Positions 23,860 through 34,467 of a stretch of 64,000 nucleotides of DNA are shown in pieces (position 1 is the first letter of the stretch; each line of letters begins with the position of its first letter). The stretch spans positions 70,764,867 to 70,828,866 of the forward strand of contig CM037596.1 of the NCBI GenBank assembly GCA_021018995.1. The letters run 5' to 3'. The position numbers were made by a program, and so were the translations under genes. The stretch is from Chloranthus sessilifolius. Its lineage: Eukaryota > Streptophyta > Magnoliopsida > Chloranthales > Chloranthaceae. A model generated the notes under the pieces. That model did no database searches. It saw only the letters and a program-made list of their open reading frames with translations, and was not told the DNA's origin.

Positions 23860-24030
23860 CTAAAGCGATCTCCAGAACTAGAACTTCTTTACTGACTTTA
23901 ATGCAACCAGTTCCATCTCTTATACCATCTCCATACATTCCAGGTGGACAATGACAAGAATGGCTGCCAATTATATTCTTACAAATTCGTGTGCAATTAT
24001 GAAGTCTTGGATCTGCACACTCGTCGATAT
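23860..24030 (-). CDS. WAKL: WAK-like receptor kinase, exon 2 (calcium-binding EGF)
   Basis: A 171-bp exon, phase 1 at both ends, encoding the EGF-Ca domain. It reads DIDECADPRLHNCTRICKN, then GSHSCHCPPGMYGDG, with the six-cysteine pattern closed by GTGC. The start of the membrane helix follows (VLVLEIALG). The acceptor is TTGTTAG after a pyrimidine-rich run. The first two bases AT complete the Asp codon begun by G at 50395, giving GCH-DIDEC, the usual WAK junction. Joined residues about 303-360. Confidence 0.94.
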
Positions 24031-24295
24031 CTAACAACAGGAAGAAAAAAATGGTCAACAAATCAATGGATAACCTAGTGTCAAAAGCAGAAAACATTTC
24101 CTCTTAACAGAGTTGTAATAAATAGATTTTTTCTATTTTAGTAATTGAACAGAATCAATTGCTAAAAGGCACTTCCTAAACTTAATAACCGCTCATGATG
24201 CTTTTGGGAAGAGTCAAACCATGTCACATATTACCCTTATTGTTAAAAACATGAACTAATTAATAATTTACAAAACAAAAATAGCTAAAGCGTTC

Positions 24296-24547
24296 TTTTT
24301 TTTTTTTTTTTTTTATATGGCCATTTAGGCCGATACAACCTCGAGAACCGAGGAGCAGGCACGCATACACATATGACAGTTGGGGAGCAGCATGAGGGAG
24401 CACCAACTACAGTGGTGAGAGTTAACGAACAGAACCCAATCCACACCTTGTAAAGACAAGGGTGGGAAACAGCGTAGAGGACGAGTATTGAACCCACAAC
24501 CTCCTCCCTCACAATGGAGGGAGGTTACCAACTGGGCTAATGCCTGG
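24296..24547 (-). mobile_element. tRNA-derived SINE
   Basis: On the minus strand, near its 5' end, TTAGCCCAGTTGGTAA (24540-24525) is a strong tRNA A box. GGGTTCAATACTCGT (24495-24481) is a B box at the right distance. A body of about 165 bp follows, ending in a 19-bp poly(A) (T-run 24296-24314 on +). About 250 bp long and non-coding. It would be transcribed by RNA polymerase III and moved by LINE proteins. It is in the sense direction of the WAK intron. No clear target duplication. Confidence 0.75.
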
Positions 24548-24548
24548 T

Positions 24549-24630
24549 TTATATTTATCTTTTGATGGGAAATTGAAGCTCAGTCATTGTTATATTTATC
24601 TTTTGATGGGAAATTGAAGCTCAGTCATTG
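24549..24630. repeat. 41-bp perfect tandem duplication
   Basis: The unit starting TTATATTTATCTTTTGATGG and ending GCTCAGTCATTG occurs twice in a row (24549-24589, 24590-24630), directly beside the SINE. Confidence 0.9.
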
Positions 24631-24979
24631 TGTATTTGAATAGCTACCAAGTCTTCAGGTCCATTGCCCTTTTAATCCCGTAGAAAATGCTTCGAAAGAT
24701 CGAGTATATGTTAGACAATTTCATATGGGCTGATCCTTCTCTTAAGGGAACTTTGCATTCTATCTTTTGGAAAAAGGTTTGTAAACTGAAAGAGGGAGAA
24801 AGACTACGGATGCATCACCTAAAATATTGAAACAAGGCATCATTAATAGATTCCTTTTGGGACTTGGCTTCGGAAAGTGTCACAGTTTGGATCCAATGTA
24901 AATACATAGCAATGAATGATATTTGAGGACTAGTCAAGATAATGTTGTAGATTGCATCCGATATGTTTCTGATGGAAGG
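24631..24979. other. Intron sequence without recognised feature
   Basis: No feature recognised apart from a faint, unproven resemblance to LINE-like coding sequence. Confidence 0.3.
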
Positions 24980-26243
24980 TGAAATATCGGGGTTCTAGAT
25001 GATATAATTAGTGAAAATATACAAACATAAACACAAAATAAACACAGACGATTTTAACGTGAAAAACTCTTTCACAGGTAAAAATCACGGGATCTATCTC
25101 AGATCCAAGGCAAATAATCCACTATAAAAACTAAATTATTACAATGCTTTAAGAATGAAATGCCCTATCACTCTTCTTCACCAACACTAACCACATCTCA
25201 CGATCTTCACTCACGGATATCCGTGACCACGGATGTCCGTGAGTCCAGTCACGTCTGTCCATCCGAACCACTGAAACTATTTGGCACTTTGGAGCACTTC
25301 TAGATTTGATCATGATTATGACAAAGTATCTAACAATCTCCCCCTTTGTCACAATCATGATAAAACCTAAATTACAAGGACTCGATTAAAAAAATACATC
25401 AAATTAACTCTCATATAAGTCTTATACGTCAATCTAGTATGCAATGAAAAAATTACAACTCTATTGTTCCCCCTAACTGATTTCCCAAATATGATCATAT
25501 CAAATAGAACCATCGAATAAAAGAGATTGTAGATGCAACTTCTCTAGAAAGATCATTATACCCCGAGTTGACCATTACACTCGATTCGTGAGAATCAAAC
25601 AGAGTGTAATGGCTTTGATACCAATTGAAATTTTAGGGTTCTAGATGATATAACTAGTGAAAATATACAAGCACAACCACAAAATAAATATAGACGATTT
25701 TAACGTAAAAAACCCTTTCAAGGGTAAAAATCACGGGATCTATCTCAGATCTAAGGCAAACAATCCACTATGAAAACTAAATTATTACAATGCTTTAAGA
25801 ATGAAATGCCCTATCACTCTTCTTCACCAACACTGACCGCGTCTCACGATCTTCCCTTTCATAGTGTAAAGCAATCGCCTTCAACCGTCGTCTCTTACAA
25901 TGGTTCACTCGTTTCACACGAGCCAATAATAACTTTGAAACAAGATCACAGAGGTAAATGGGGAACTCTGAAGAGAAATTTTCAACGTTAAGTTCTTTCC
26001 CCCAAAAGCCTTACTTCCCAAATCACAAATTTCTTTTTTAAACTATCGGGGCACGGACGTCCGTGAATCACTCACGGATGACCGTGAATAGCATAACCGT
26101 CTGAACCGTTGGGATACGAACATCCGTAAATCACTCACGGATGTCCGTGAGTCCAGCCACGTCCATCCATTCGAACCACTGAAGCTACTTGGCACTTTGG
26201 AGCACTTCTAGATTTGATCATGATTATAATTAAATATCTAACG
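24980..26243 (-). mobile_element. TRIM-like miniature LTR element (1.26 kb)
   Basis: Two direct repeats, 24980-25335 (356 bp) and 25626-26243 (618 bp), share long stretches (TAGATGATATAA, ACGATTTTAACGT, CACGGGATCTATCTCAGATC, TTGGCACTTTGGAGCACTTC). The left copy lacks about 260 bp. In minus orientation the LTRs start TGTTAGATA and end TTTCA. A primer site ATTGGTATCAAAGCC lies at 25625-25611 and a purine tract ACAAAGGGGGAGAT touches the left LTR. The internal region is only 290 bp and non-coding. The flanks GAAGG (24975-24979) and AAAGG (26244-26248) are a near-matching target duplication. The last base of the right LTR is changed (CG for CA). Confidence 0.78.
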
Positions 26244-26563
26244 AAAGGAAAACAAAATTTTGGGGTTTTCACTTGCTTAATGTTGAGCAATCATTGAGAG
26301 ATACAATAGAAGAAATATTATACATTAAAAACAAATAAAAGAAAATAGCCGTATTGCCAATGTCATTACTAACGATAGTCACTATCAGAAACTACTATGA
26401 ATAGGATATCTATGGTATGATAACAATAAGGGCGCCTAACACTGGAGTCTATGGTATGATAACACTGAGCACATTTTTCTTTACTACATTGGCATCCTAG
26501 TTAGGTTGATGATTAAGAATAGATTAGCCTCCTTTGGCATGCCTTCTAGCTGTAAAAGGGCTA

Positions 26564-26567
<4 letters not shown>

Positions 26568-26612
<45 letters not shown>
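26568..26612. repeat. (TA)n microsatellite
   Basis: About 22 TA units within the copia A LTR, next to the foldback insertion. Confidence 0.9.
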
Positions 26613-26615
<3 letters not shown>

Positions 26616-26676
26616 AAAAGGAAAAATGCGCTCAGGTGTAGAGATATTGGCTAGGGTTTATATATATATGGTAAAA

Positions 26677-27593
26677 AGGAAAAATACACTCGGGCATAGA
26701 GATATCTCCACACCAATTGATATGGGCGCGACACATATCACCTCTTTTGTGAAGTGATGGGTGACATTGGAACTACTTTATTAACTAAGGTTACATTTTA
26801 AAAATATTTTAAAAGTTAAATATCCTTTCAGCCGCCATTCTTGACTTTTTTAGAAGTCTTTTAAAGTCTCTTTTCTCTCTCTTCTCTCTCTTTTTCTAAC
26901 AAAGTGTTAGATTTTCTTTTTCAGGGATATTCTACTCAAAAAATATGAGCGCCCAGTAGCGAAACGCTAGCACCTCGGCAGAGAAGCACCTCGTTTTAAA
27001 GGTGTCGACGCTTCGATTAATATATATAAATTATGGAAGCGCCAGCACCCCTAAACGAAGTGTCGATGCTTCATTTAGGGGCATTAGCGCTTCGATAATT
27101 TTTACTTTATTTTTTTCGAAGCACAGACACCCTTAAACGAAGCACCGACGCTTTGTTTAGGGCGCTAGCGCTTCGATAATTTTTATTTTATTTTTTTCGA
27201 AGCGTCGGCGCCCCTAAACAAAGCGTCGGTGCCTCATTTTAGGGACGTCAGCACTTCATTTAGGGCCAAAGTTTCATTTTAGGGGCGTCAGTGCTTCGTT
27301 ACAGGGTGTTGGCGCTTTGCTCCCGAAGTGCTAGCGCTTCGCTATTGGGCGCCACATTTTTTGTGTAAAATATGCATGAAAAAGTGACACTTTCTTAGAA
27401 AAATAAAGAAAAGAAAGGAATTTTAAAAAGTCAAGAATGAAGGCTGGAAGGGTATTTATTTATTTAACTTTTAAAAGTGTAACCCTAGTTAGTAAAGTGG
27501 GCCCATGCCACCCATCACTTCACAAAAAGGACGCTACGTGTCGCGCTCATATTAATTGGTGTAGAGATATCTTACGCCCAGGCGCATATTCCT
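26677..27593. mobile_element. Long-TIR foldback element in the copia A LTR (about 0.9 kb)
   Basis: The left 190 bp and right 175 bp are inverted repeats: GAGATATCTCCACACCAATT on the left matches GTAGAGATATC with AATTGGTG on the right. GTGAAGTGATGGGTG, AACTA(A/G)GGTTACA and CATTCTTGACTTTTT are also shared. The centre (about 26990-27350) is a set of degenerate repeats of AAACGAAGCG(T/C)CGGCGC-like words in alternating orientation. Non-coding. Probably a Mutator-like miniature. A partial duplicate of its left end lies just upstream at about 26613-26650. Confidence 0.7.
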
Positions 27594-27848
27594 AGGCCTC
27601 GTATATATATTCTCTTTTAGGCTACAACTCCTTTAGATCCAAAAAAAAAATGTCTTAAAACCTCTCTTTCTCCCTAAATCTTTTTATCCCCAACATCCCT
27701 TCTCTCATCTACTAACTATTGGACCTGGAAATCTCAGGCTCGCACAGTTTTCTGGGCAAATGGATTTCATGGATACCTTGAAGTTAACTCCTCCGACAAC
27801 TCTGTTCCAAATCCTCAATATTCTGATTGGTGCACCATCAATCTCCAT

Positions 27849-27863
27849 TTGCTATGCTCTCCA

Positions 27864-27897
<34 letters not shown>

Positions 27898-28396
27898 AAG
27901 TGTTCTCCCATATGTTGTTGATCTTCAAACAAGCTGAGCTATGGAAGGCTCTTCAATGGCGCCACTCTCCAAACACCAGATCTCATTTTATGAAACTCAA
28001 AGATGATCTTCAGCAGGTAAACAAAGGCAACTTCACAGTGAAACTCTATCTTGATGAGATTAAAGAGTTGGTGGATGATCTAATGGCTGCAGGAGCCAAG
28101 GTTGATGATGAAGATATCATTCATCATACCCTAAATGGCCTCTCAAGAGAATATTCATCGTTCAAGGCGTTCATCAGATCCTATTTCTCTGGATACTCTT
28201 CATTCACTCTTGCAAAGTGAAGAACAGAACTGAACCTCGCTTACTTGATCGGCCTCCGCCATAGCTGTTTCCGACCCTAACACTGCTTTTACAGCCCCAA
28301 AACTCCAATCACTTTGTTTCATTGAGCTTCTCGTGGACATGCTCATTCTTCCAACAATCGAGGTCGAAGCAATCCTGGCCCCAGAAACTCTGGTGG
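27849..28396 (+). pseudogene. Copia A gag (part 1)
   Basis: The frame 27849-28220 reads LWKALQWRHSPNTRSHFMKL, QQVNKGNFTVKLYLDEIKEL, LMAAGAKVDDEDIIHHTLNG, LSREYSSFKAFIRS. This is the copia gag of the UBN2 type. A CT-rich microsatellite sits at the apparent N-terminus. A stop at 28218 and frame changes follow; a MITE sits at 28397. Confidence 0.8.
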
Positions 28397-28544
28397 CACT
28401 ACAAAAAATAAGACTATTAGCGGTAGTTTTTTGGAGCAAAAAATTGCCGCTATTAATAAAAAACCTATTAGGACTAGTAGTGGCAGTTTTTTATTAATAG
28501 CGGCAGTTTTTGGCGGCCACTAATAGTCTTGTTTTTTTGTAGTG
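28397..28544. mobile_element. CACTA-type MITE, copy 1 (148 bp)
   Basis: Ends CACTACAAAAAATAAGACTA and, inverted, CACTACAAAAAAACAAGACT. Subterminal TTAGCGGYAG / CTGCCGCTATTAA words repeat in both directions. Flanking triplets TGG and TCG match 2 of 3. Inserted in copia A gag. Confidence 0.85.
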
Positions 28545-29403
28545 TCGTCCCTTCAATACCCAATACCTTTCCTGCCAAATCTGCATCCTCGTGGACATGA
28601 AGCTACCGACTGCGGGTTTCTCACACATCTGTCCCACAACCTGCAGCAATCTCGTTCCAACAATCGCATTGAAGTTAATTGGTACGTGAACTCAGGTGTT
28701 AGCTCCCATATTACAGCTGACATGTCTAACCTCAGCATGTCCTATCCATATCCTGGGTTAGATTGTGTTACCATTGGGAATTGTAATACTCTTTTGATTC
28801 ACAATACTGGTTCAGATCATATTCCTACCTGTCATAAACCTTTGTTGTTGAATAATGTTCAGCACATTCCTCGAATCTCTAAAAATTTACTTATTGCGCA
28901 TAAAATTTACTTCGTGCGCATAAGCTTGCTACCGACAACAATTGTTCCTTAATTTTTTATTTTAATGCCTACGTTGTGCAGGATCGGGACACTATGGAGG
29001 ATTCTCATCCACGGCTGCAGTGACCGTGACCTATATCCCCTTCTCTCCTTGTCACTTAGGCTTTCTACCAATGCCTTCATCGTCAACAAGGCCTCGTCGG
29101 AGATTTGGCATTCTAGACTCGGCCAACCATCTCCATTAGTTTAAAGTATTTTGTCTTCCAAGTTTGATTTAAATTTTCAAAGTAGTAGCAAGTTTGTAAG
29201 TGAACCTTGCATCTTTTTGCATACAGCTCTGCAATTTAACATTAACTTTATCAACCTCTCTTGTTCATGCTCCATTCGATTTCGTACATGCGGATGTATG
29301 GTGTCCAACACCCATTTCGTTGTTTTCACTTTGTCTAATCTTAATGGTTGACTATTCGAGATTCAGCAGGATTTATCCAATGTCACAAATCTAATGTTTA
29401 TAC
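28545..29403 (+). pseudogene. Copia A protease, pre-integrase and start of integrase
   Basis: The frame around 28662 reads NWYVNSGVSSHITADMSNLS, the copia protease site with Asn in place of the catalytic Asp (DSG becomes NSG). VTIGNCNTLLIHNTGSDHI and NVQHIPRISKNLL follow. The pre-integrase (IWHSRLGQPS, near 29106) and integrase start (FDFVHADVWCPTPIS) are in changed frames. The gene is cut at 29403 by copia B and continues at 36753 after the duplicated TATAC. Confidence 0.75.
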
Positions 29404-29831
29404 TGTTGTTTTAGGCTCTAACTTCTTAGATTAGAAGTAGGATTTAGATCTTCTATATAAGGCTAGTTTCTCTTAGATTAAATGTAGGATTTAGATCTTC
29501 AATATAAGGGAAAAAGCTCTTGCACGAATTAAAAGGGAGTTGAGATATCATTGTAAAGCTTTGGTAAACCTATCTAGGATTTTCTAGAGAGCTTTAGGAG
29601 GCTTGAGTGTTCTTGTATTATTGTAGAATCATCAATATAGTGAATCATCATTGCCCATGGACGTAGGCAACTTGTCGAACCACGTAAATATTGTCTCTTG
29701 TGTGATTGTGTTTGATTTCTTTTATTCTGCATTCTTATTTGATCGTTCATCGTGAGATCGTTGGTTAATTTGAGAGCTTACGCACAACAAATTGGTATTA
29801 GAGCTATTAAGTTTTCATTCTACGATAGGAA

Positions 29832-31970
29832 ATGACATCGAAGTCCTCAAAAGTTTTGAACACGAGATTCGAGGTTGAGAAATTCGACGGGAAAATTAAT
29901 TTCAACTTGTGGCAAGTACAAGTCTGGGATATCTTGATTCAACAAGAGTTGGACACGGTGTTGAAAGGGCTTACAAGTAAGTTGGCGGATATGTTAGATG
30001 GTGATTGGGAAGAATTCGAACTTCAAGCATGTAGTACGATTTGACTATGTCGAGCGAACGAGATTACGTACTACGTGATGCTGGAGAAATCGGCGGTCGC
30101 ACTGTGGGCCAAATTGGAGTCTCTAAATGACAAAATCTCTGATGGGTTGTCTGTATCTCAAGAAATAACTGTACAAATTAATCATGAAAGAAGGTACTCC
30201 ACTCAACGAACATCTTAATGAAATCAATAGAATAATATTTGAATTATTAAATGTTGGAGAATAGGCCAAGGATGAAGAAAAAGCACTATTAATTTTGTCT
30301 TCCCTCCCCAATTCCTATGAGCACCTAGTTACTAGGTTTCTCTATGGGAAGGAGTCTATTGAACTAGAGTAGATTATAGCGGCACTGCTTTATAATGACA
30401 TGAGGGAGAAAGGTTCGGATAGTGTTACACAAGCAGATGACTTGTTTGTTAGGAGGAGCTCAGAGGACCGTAAGTCTCGAAGAGGTAGATCAAAGTCCAG
30501 ATCTAAATCTAGAAATAGAAAGACTATAGGATGCTACAAGTGCCACAGAAGGGTCACATCAGAAGGCAGTGTCCTTAGTTACAAGCTAAAAGGAACGATG
30601 CTCAGGATAAGTAGGAAGGGGTTGTTGATAAGGATGGTATAATCAAACAAGCTCCGACTGATGATGAGAACGTATTGTCAATGACTTCTAATAAATACTC
30701 ACCAAATGCATGGATACTTGATTCAGGGTGCTCCTACCACATGTATCCAAATAGGGACTGGATCACATCTTATAAAGAGGTGGATGGTGGAATGATTTTG
30801 ATAGGTAACAATATGGCCTACAAAACAGTTGAAAATGAGAGTATTGGAATAAAGATGCAAAATGGCGTTGTGAGAACATTGACCGATATACGTCATGTTT
30901 CATAACTGAAGAAGAAACTCCTATCGCTTGATACACTAGACTCCAATGGGCTCAGGTTTACAGCTCAAGGAGGAGGTTTGAAGGTGACAAAAGAATATCT
31001 GGTTGTGAAGAAATCAGAAATGGTTGGGAACCTTTACTTTCTATCAGTGACAGGTGGAGCACAGTGACAGGTGGAGCGGTGGTATCTACGTCAGATGATA
31101 GCAGTTTGTCCTCTACACAGCTATGGCACATGTGCCTAGGGCACATGTCAGAAAGAAGGATGATAGAGTTGAGCAACCAAGGCTTGTTGAAAGGTGTAAA
31201 GGCTAGCAAGGTTTACTTTTGTGAGCATTGTGTCTTCGAGAAACAGTGCAGGGTTAGCTTAACACAGCGGTTCACACTACAAAAGGCACATTGTATTATA
31301 TACATTCAGAAGCATGGGGGCCTTCAAAGGTTCCTTCTATAGGTGGTGTCAGGTACTTCGTCTCCTTCATCGACGATTACTCTCGACATGTATGAATCTA
31401 CATGATGAAGAATAAGGATGAAATGTTGAAATATCTTCAAGGGAAGAAAAATACTGTTTGAGAATCAGACTGGAAGGAAGGTCAAGCGGTTGAGAATCGA
31501 TAATGATGATGAGTACACATGTAGACAGTTTCAAGAGTTCTATTAAGAGAATGGTATTGCTAAGCACTTCAAAGTGAGGAATACACCGCAACAGTATGGG
31601 GTAACAGAACGCATGAATAGAATTCTACTTGAAAAGATAAAATATATGTTATCCAATGAGGGATTAGGAAGAGAATTCTGGGATGAGACAGTCAGTATGG
31701 TGTGCTATCTAGTAAACAGATTACCGTCTACGATAATAGAGTGTAAGACTCCGATTGAGATGTGGTCAGGAAAGCCTGTAGATTAGAGTGCATTGAGGGT
31801 GTTTGGGTGTGCAACTTACTATCATGTCAGAGATAATAAAAAGTATTCCAAGAGCTAAGAAAGCGACTTTCTTAGGATATTCAGATGGCGTGAAGGGATA
31901 CAGGTTATGGTGTCCCGAGCAGAATAAGGTTGTGATCAGTAGAGATGGAACCTTTGATAAAGCTGTTATG
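29832..31970 (+). pseudogene. Copia B gag, protease, integrase (broken)
   Basis: Gag starts MTSKSSKVLNTRFEVEKFDG with FNLWQVQVWDILIQQEL, then stops at 30042. The zinc knuckle (CYKCHRRVTSEGSVL, near 30530) has lost its spacing; copia C keeps the intact form. Protease WILDSGCSYHMYPN (30711) has its catalytic Asp. Pre-integrase is LWHMCLGHMSERRMIELSNQ. Integrase fragments include FVSFIDDYSR, IDNDDEYTC (site altered from DNGGEYT) and YGVTERMNRILLEKI, which keeps the last catalytic Glu. At least ten stops or frame changes. Confidence 0.85.
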
Positions 31971-34467
31971 TGTTAAGACCTGAAAAGTACCATTTTTCAC
32001 CCCTTAACTTAGCCTTCGAATAGACCCTTAGCCATCTAATAAATGCTTGTTAAGTGTTTTCTGTAGGTAATAAACAGCAGGGCAATAAGGCCATGAATCC
32101 TGCTAAAGAGCCTGTTCTGTCACCAGAAGTCCCTCAGAAGAATGAACCATGAATTCAGACCATAGAAGAGCCTCATGCAGCAGACAAAGCTCTAGAGGAT
32201 TCAAAAAAATAAACTTCGCGCAGTCCTCGCGAAGTCCCAAGATTTCACAAACAAGTTCTCGCGCAGTAGAGTGACAGAAGAGCTTCAGAAGCCTTGAGTC
32301 GCGCACCTCTCGCGAAGTTTAGAAGTTAAAGGTTGCGCAGCACCCGCACAGTTCAAGAAGACCCCTCTCACCCTCTGCGCTCGCTTGAGCAATGAGGAGA
32401 GAGCTTAATCTGCCCGTAGTAGCCATGGATGCAAATATCAAGAGAACCTATCGCGCAGTTCAGAAAAGCCTCAACGCCTCGCGAGGATCCTCGCGAAGTT
32501 CCATTAAGAAGTGAACTTCTCGCGCAGTTCTCGCGCTGTTAAAAAAGAAAGCAGTCTCGCGAAAGCTAGAATTAGCCTTGCGAAGTGAAACGGAATGCTC
32601 GCGCAGTTCCCGCGCTATTCACAAGTATTAATCCAACTACGCGAAGCCTAATCCAGCGAGAGCTTAACTGTCTACCTCGAGACTGCTCAAAGCATCAAGA
32701 AGCTGAAACTACGCGACGTCTGAACCTTTAATGTTAAAATCAATCACGCGAAGACTAGAGCTACCACACGACAAGTCTACCTGGCGAAGCTCTGAACTCC
32801 AACTTCCATCATTCTGCAGAGGACTTTCTGGGGATTTCCAAGGATTATGGCACGCATTCTCACGCTCAAATCTCCGTGCAAGCGCCCTGAGGCATCCAAG
32901 GATCATTATTCGGCCACGTGACATCGTTAAAATTAGGGTTTCCTAACCCTAATGCACCGCCACACCACTGCTATATAAACCTAAGCCTGGTTTAGGTTTA
33001 GGGGGATCGAGAGGGAGACTTGGAGTTAGAATTTAGAAGAGGAACTCCTATCTCAGATTTTGTAATTTTTCTTTTCCGTTCTTGTTCTTCCTGTAACTGT
33101 AAGTAGTTTTCTTTTTCTTCTTTTTCTTCTCTCCATGGCTCGGCACTTGCTGGCCATGCTTTTGTATGTCTATTGAGGTTAGATTAATAGAGTTTTTGTA
33201 ATAGGATTTGTACTCTTATGGGATTTGTGTATTTGTGAGCTGTTCTGTGCAAGGCTGCTGCCTTGTGATCCGCCATTGCTTTGGCTGTATTTCAAAGCAA
33301 TGGAGGACTGATTCTAAGGACCCACTCAGATCCAAGTGACCTGTGTGTCTGGGCTATCACAGTCCTATACAGCCTTAGCCCCACCACAAGACCCACTAGA
33401 TCTGAAATTCTCATGGGAGCCTGAGTTGGTAGCCTTGTGACCATGGTAGTAGCAGTAATTAACTTGTTTTATCTTGGGCTCCGTGAGGAGGATAGCCTCT
33501 GGGATAGTCTGTGACCATTTAAGTGGACAGGCTATAGCCTTAGGGTGAATCCAATCCGCCGATCCAAGATGGATCCTTCTTCCCTGAGCCTGAGCTGTTA
33601 AGCCTGGTAGGAGATTGTGCAAAGGCAGACTCCCCATATATTTGTATAGAACCGCCATCAGATGTTAGATCTGATCTGGTTATGGAGATTGTAGGCTTGT
33701 ATCGGACTATTGCATTTACTCAAGCAATGGACAACTAGATCTAAGGTGGTACTCAATCTCTTGCTGGTTCTATGTGTCTGGGCTATCATGGTCCTATACA
33801 ACCTTAGCCCCACACATAGGGCTTTAGGGGTTGAGGTTCCCTATGGATTCCCTGAGCTTGTAGCCTGGATGAAGTAGTGCCTATAATGATTAATTCGTTT
33901 TGACCCATCTCTGGACTGTGGTTCCCCTATGGGATAGTCTGTGACCATTTAAGTGGACAGGTTATAACCTTAAGGGATTGGATCATGGCACAGGGATGAG
34001 TTGAATTCTTCCTCCTCTTTGGTGATAATGTAGCCATTGGACATGATTTCCATAACATCAGATCTGAATCTGAGTTACAAAACTCCTCTGATCTAGACTC
34101 GATAACCTACTTCTCACCCTTTTATATTTATTTTCCACAATCCATCCATCTTCTCAACCCTTTCTGTAGTTAACTCATTAGGCTATCTTAGAATGCTTAG
34201 AATAAGTGACCTTAAACTCCCCTCTTTTAGGACTGCCAGGTAGTTAGATCTGGAGGGGCTACTAGAGATGGCTCCTTTGGAGCTGTAGATCACCTTTCCC
34301 TGTGGGACAAACTCTTACTTATCAAAATTTGCTACAAATGGACCCTGTATCTTGCAGGTCTAGGATTTCTCAGTTGTGCTGATTCCATCCCCTGTTTTAC
34401 TCTTTCTTTGATTTTAAATTGTTTTTACCACCAACAAACAAAACAAGCACACTGAGAGACACTAACA
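31971..34467 (+). mobile_element. Solo LTR inside copia B (2497 bp)
   Basis: Starts TGTTAAGACCTGAAAAG and ends GACACTAACA. Identical 5-bp flanks TTATG (31966-31970, 34468-34472) interrupt the copia B sequence, which resumes with the region before reverse transcriptase. No internal genes. A TATA-like CTATATAAACC lies at about 32972. Orientation is inferred from the TATA box. Contains a TCGCGNAG array. The LTR belongs to none of the other families in the window. Confidence 0.87.
32205..32770. repeat. TCGCG-AGTT motif array in the solo LTR
   Basis: More than fifteen occurrences of TCGCGMAG / CTCGCGAAG-type words, often as pairs like TCGCGCAGTTCTCGCG, some within TCGCGA palindromes. Confidence 0.75.

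Noticed and set aside
24480-24540. Functional tRNA gene from the A and B boxes
   Set aside because: No acceptor-stem pairing or anticodon arm can be drawn, and the sequence continues to a poly(A) tail, so it is a SINE.
31971-34467. A host gene within copia B
   Set aside because: No exon with known domain; the terminal TG/CA and the TTATG duplication show it is a solo LTR.
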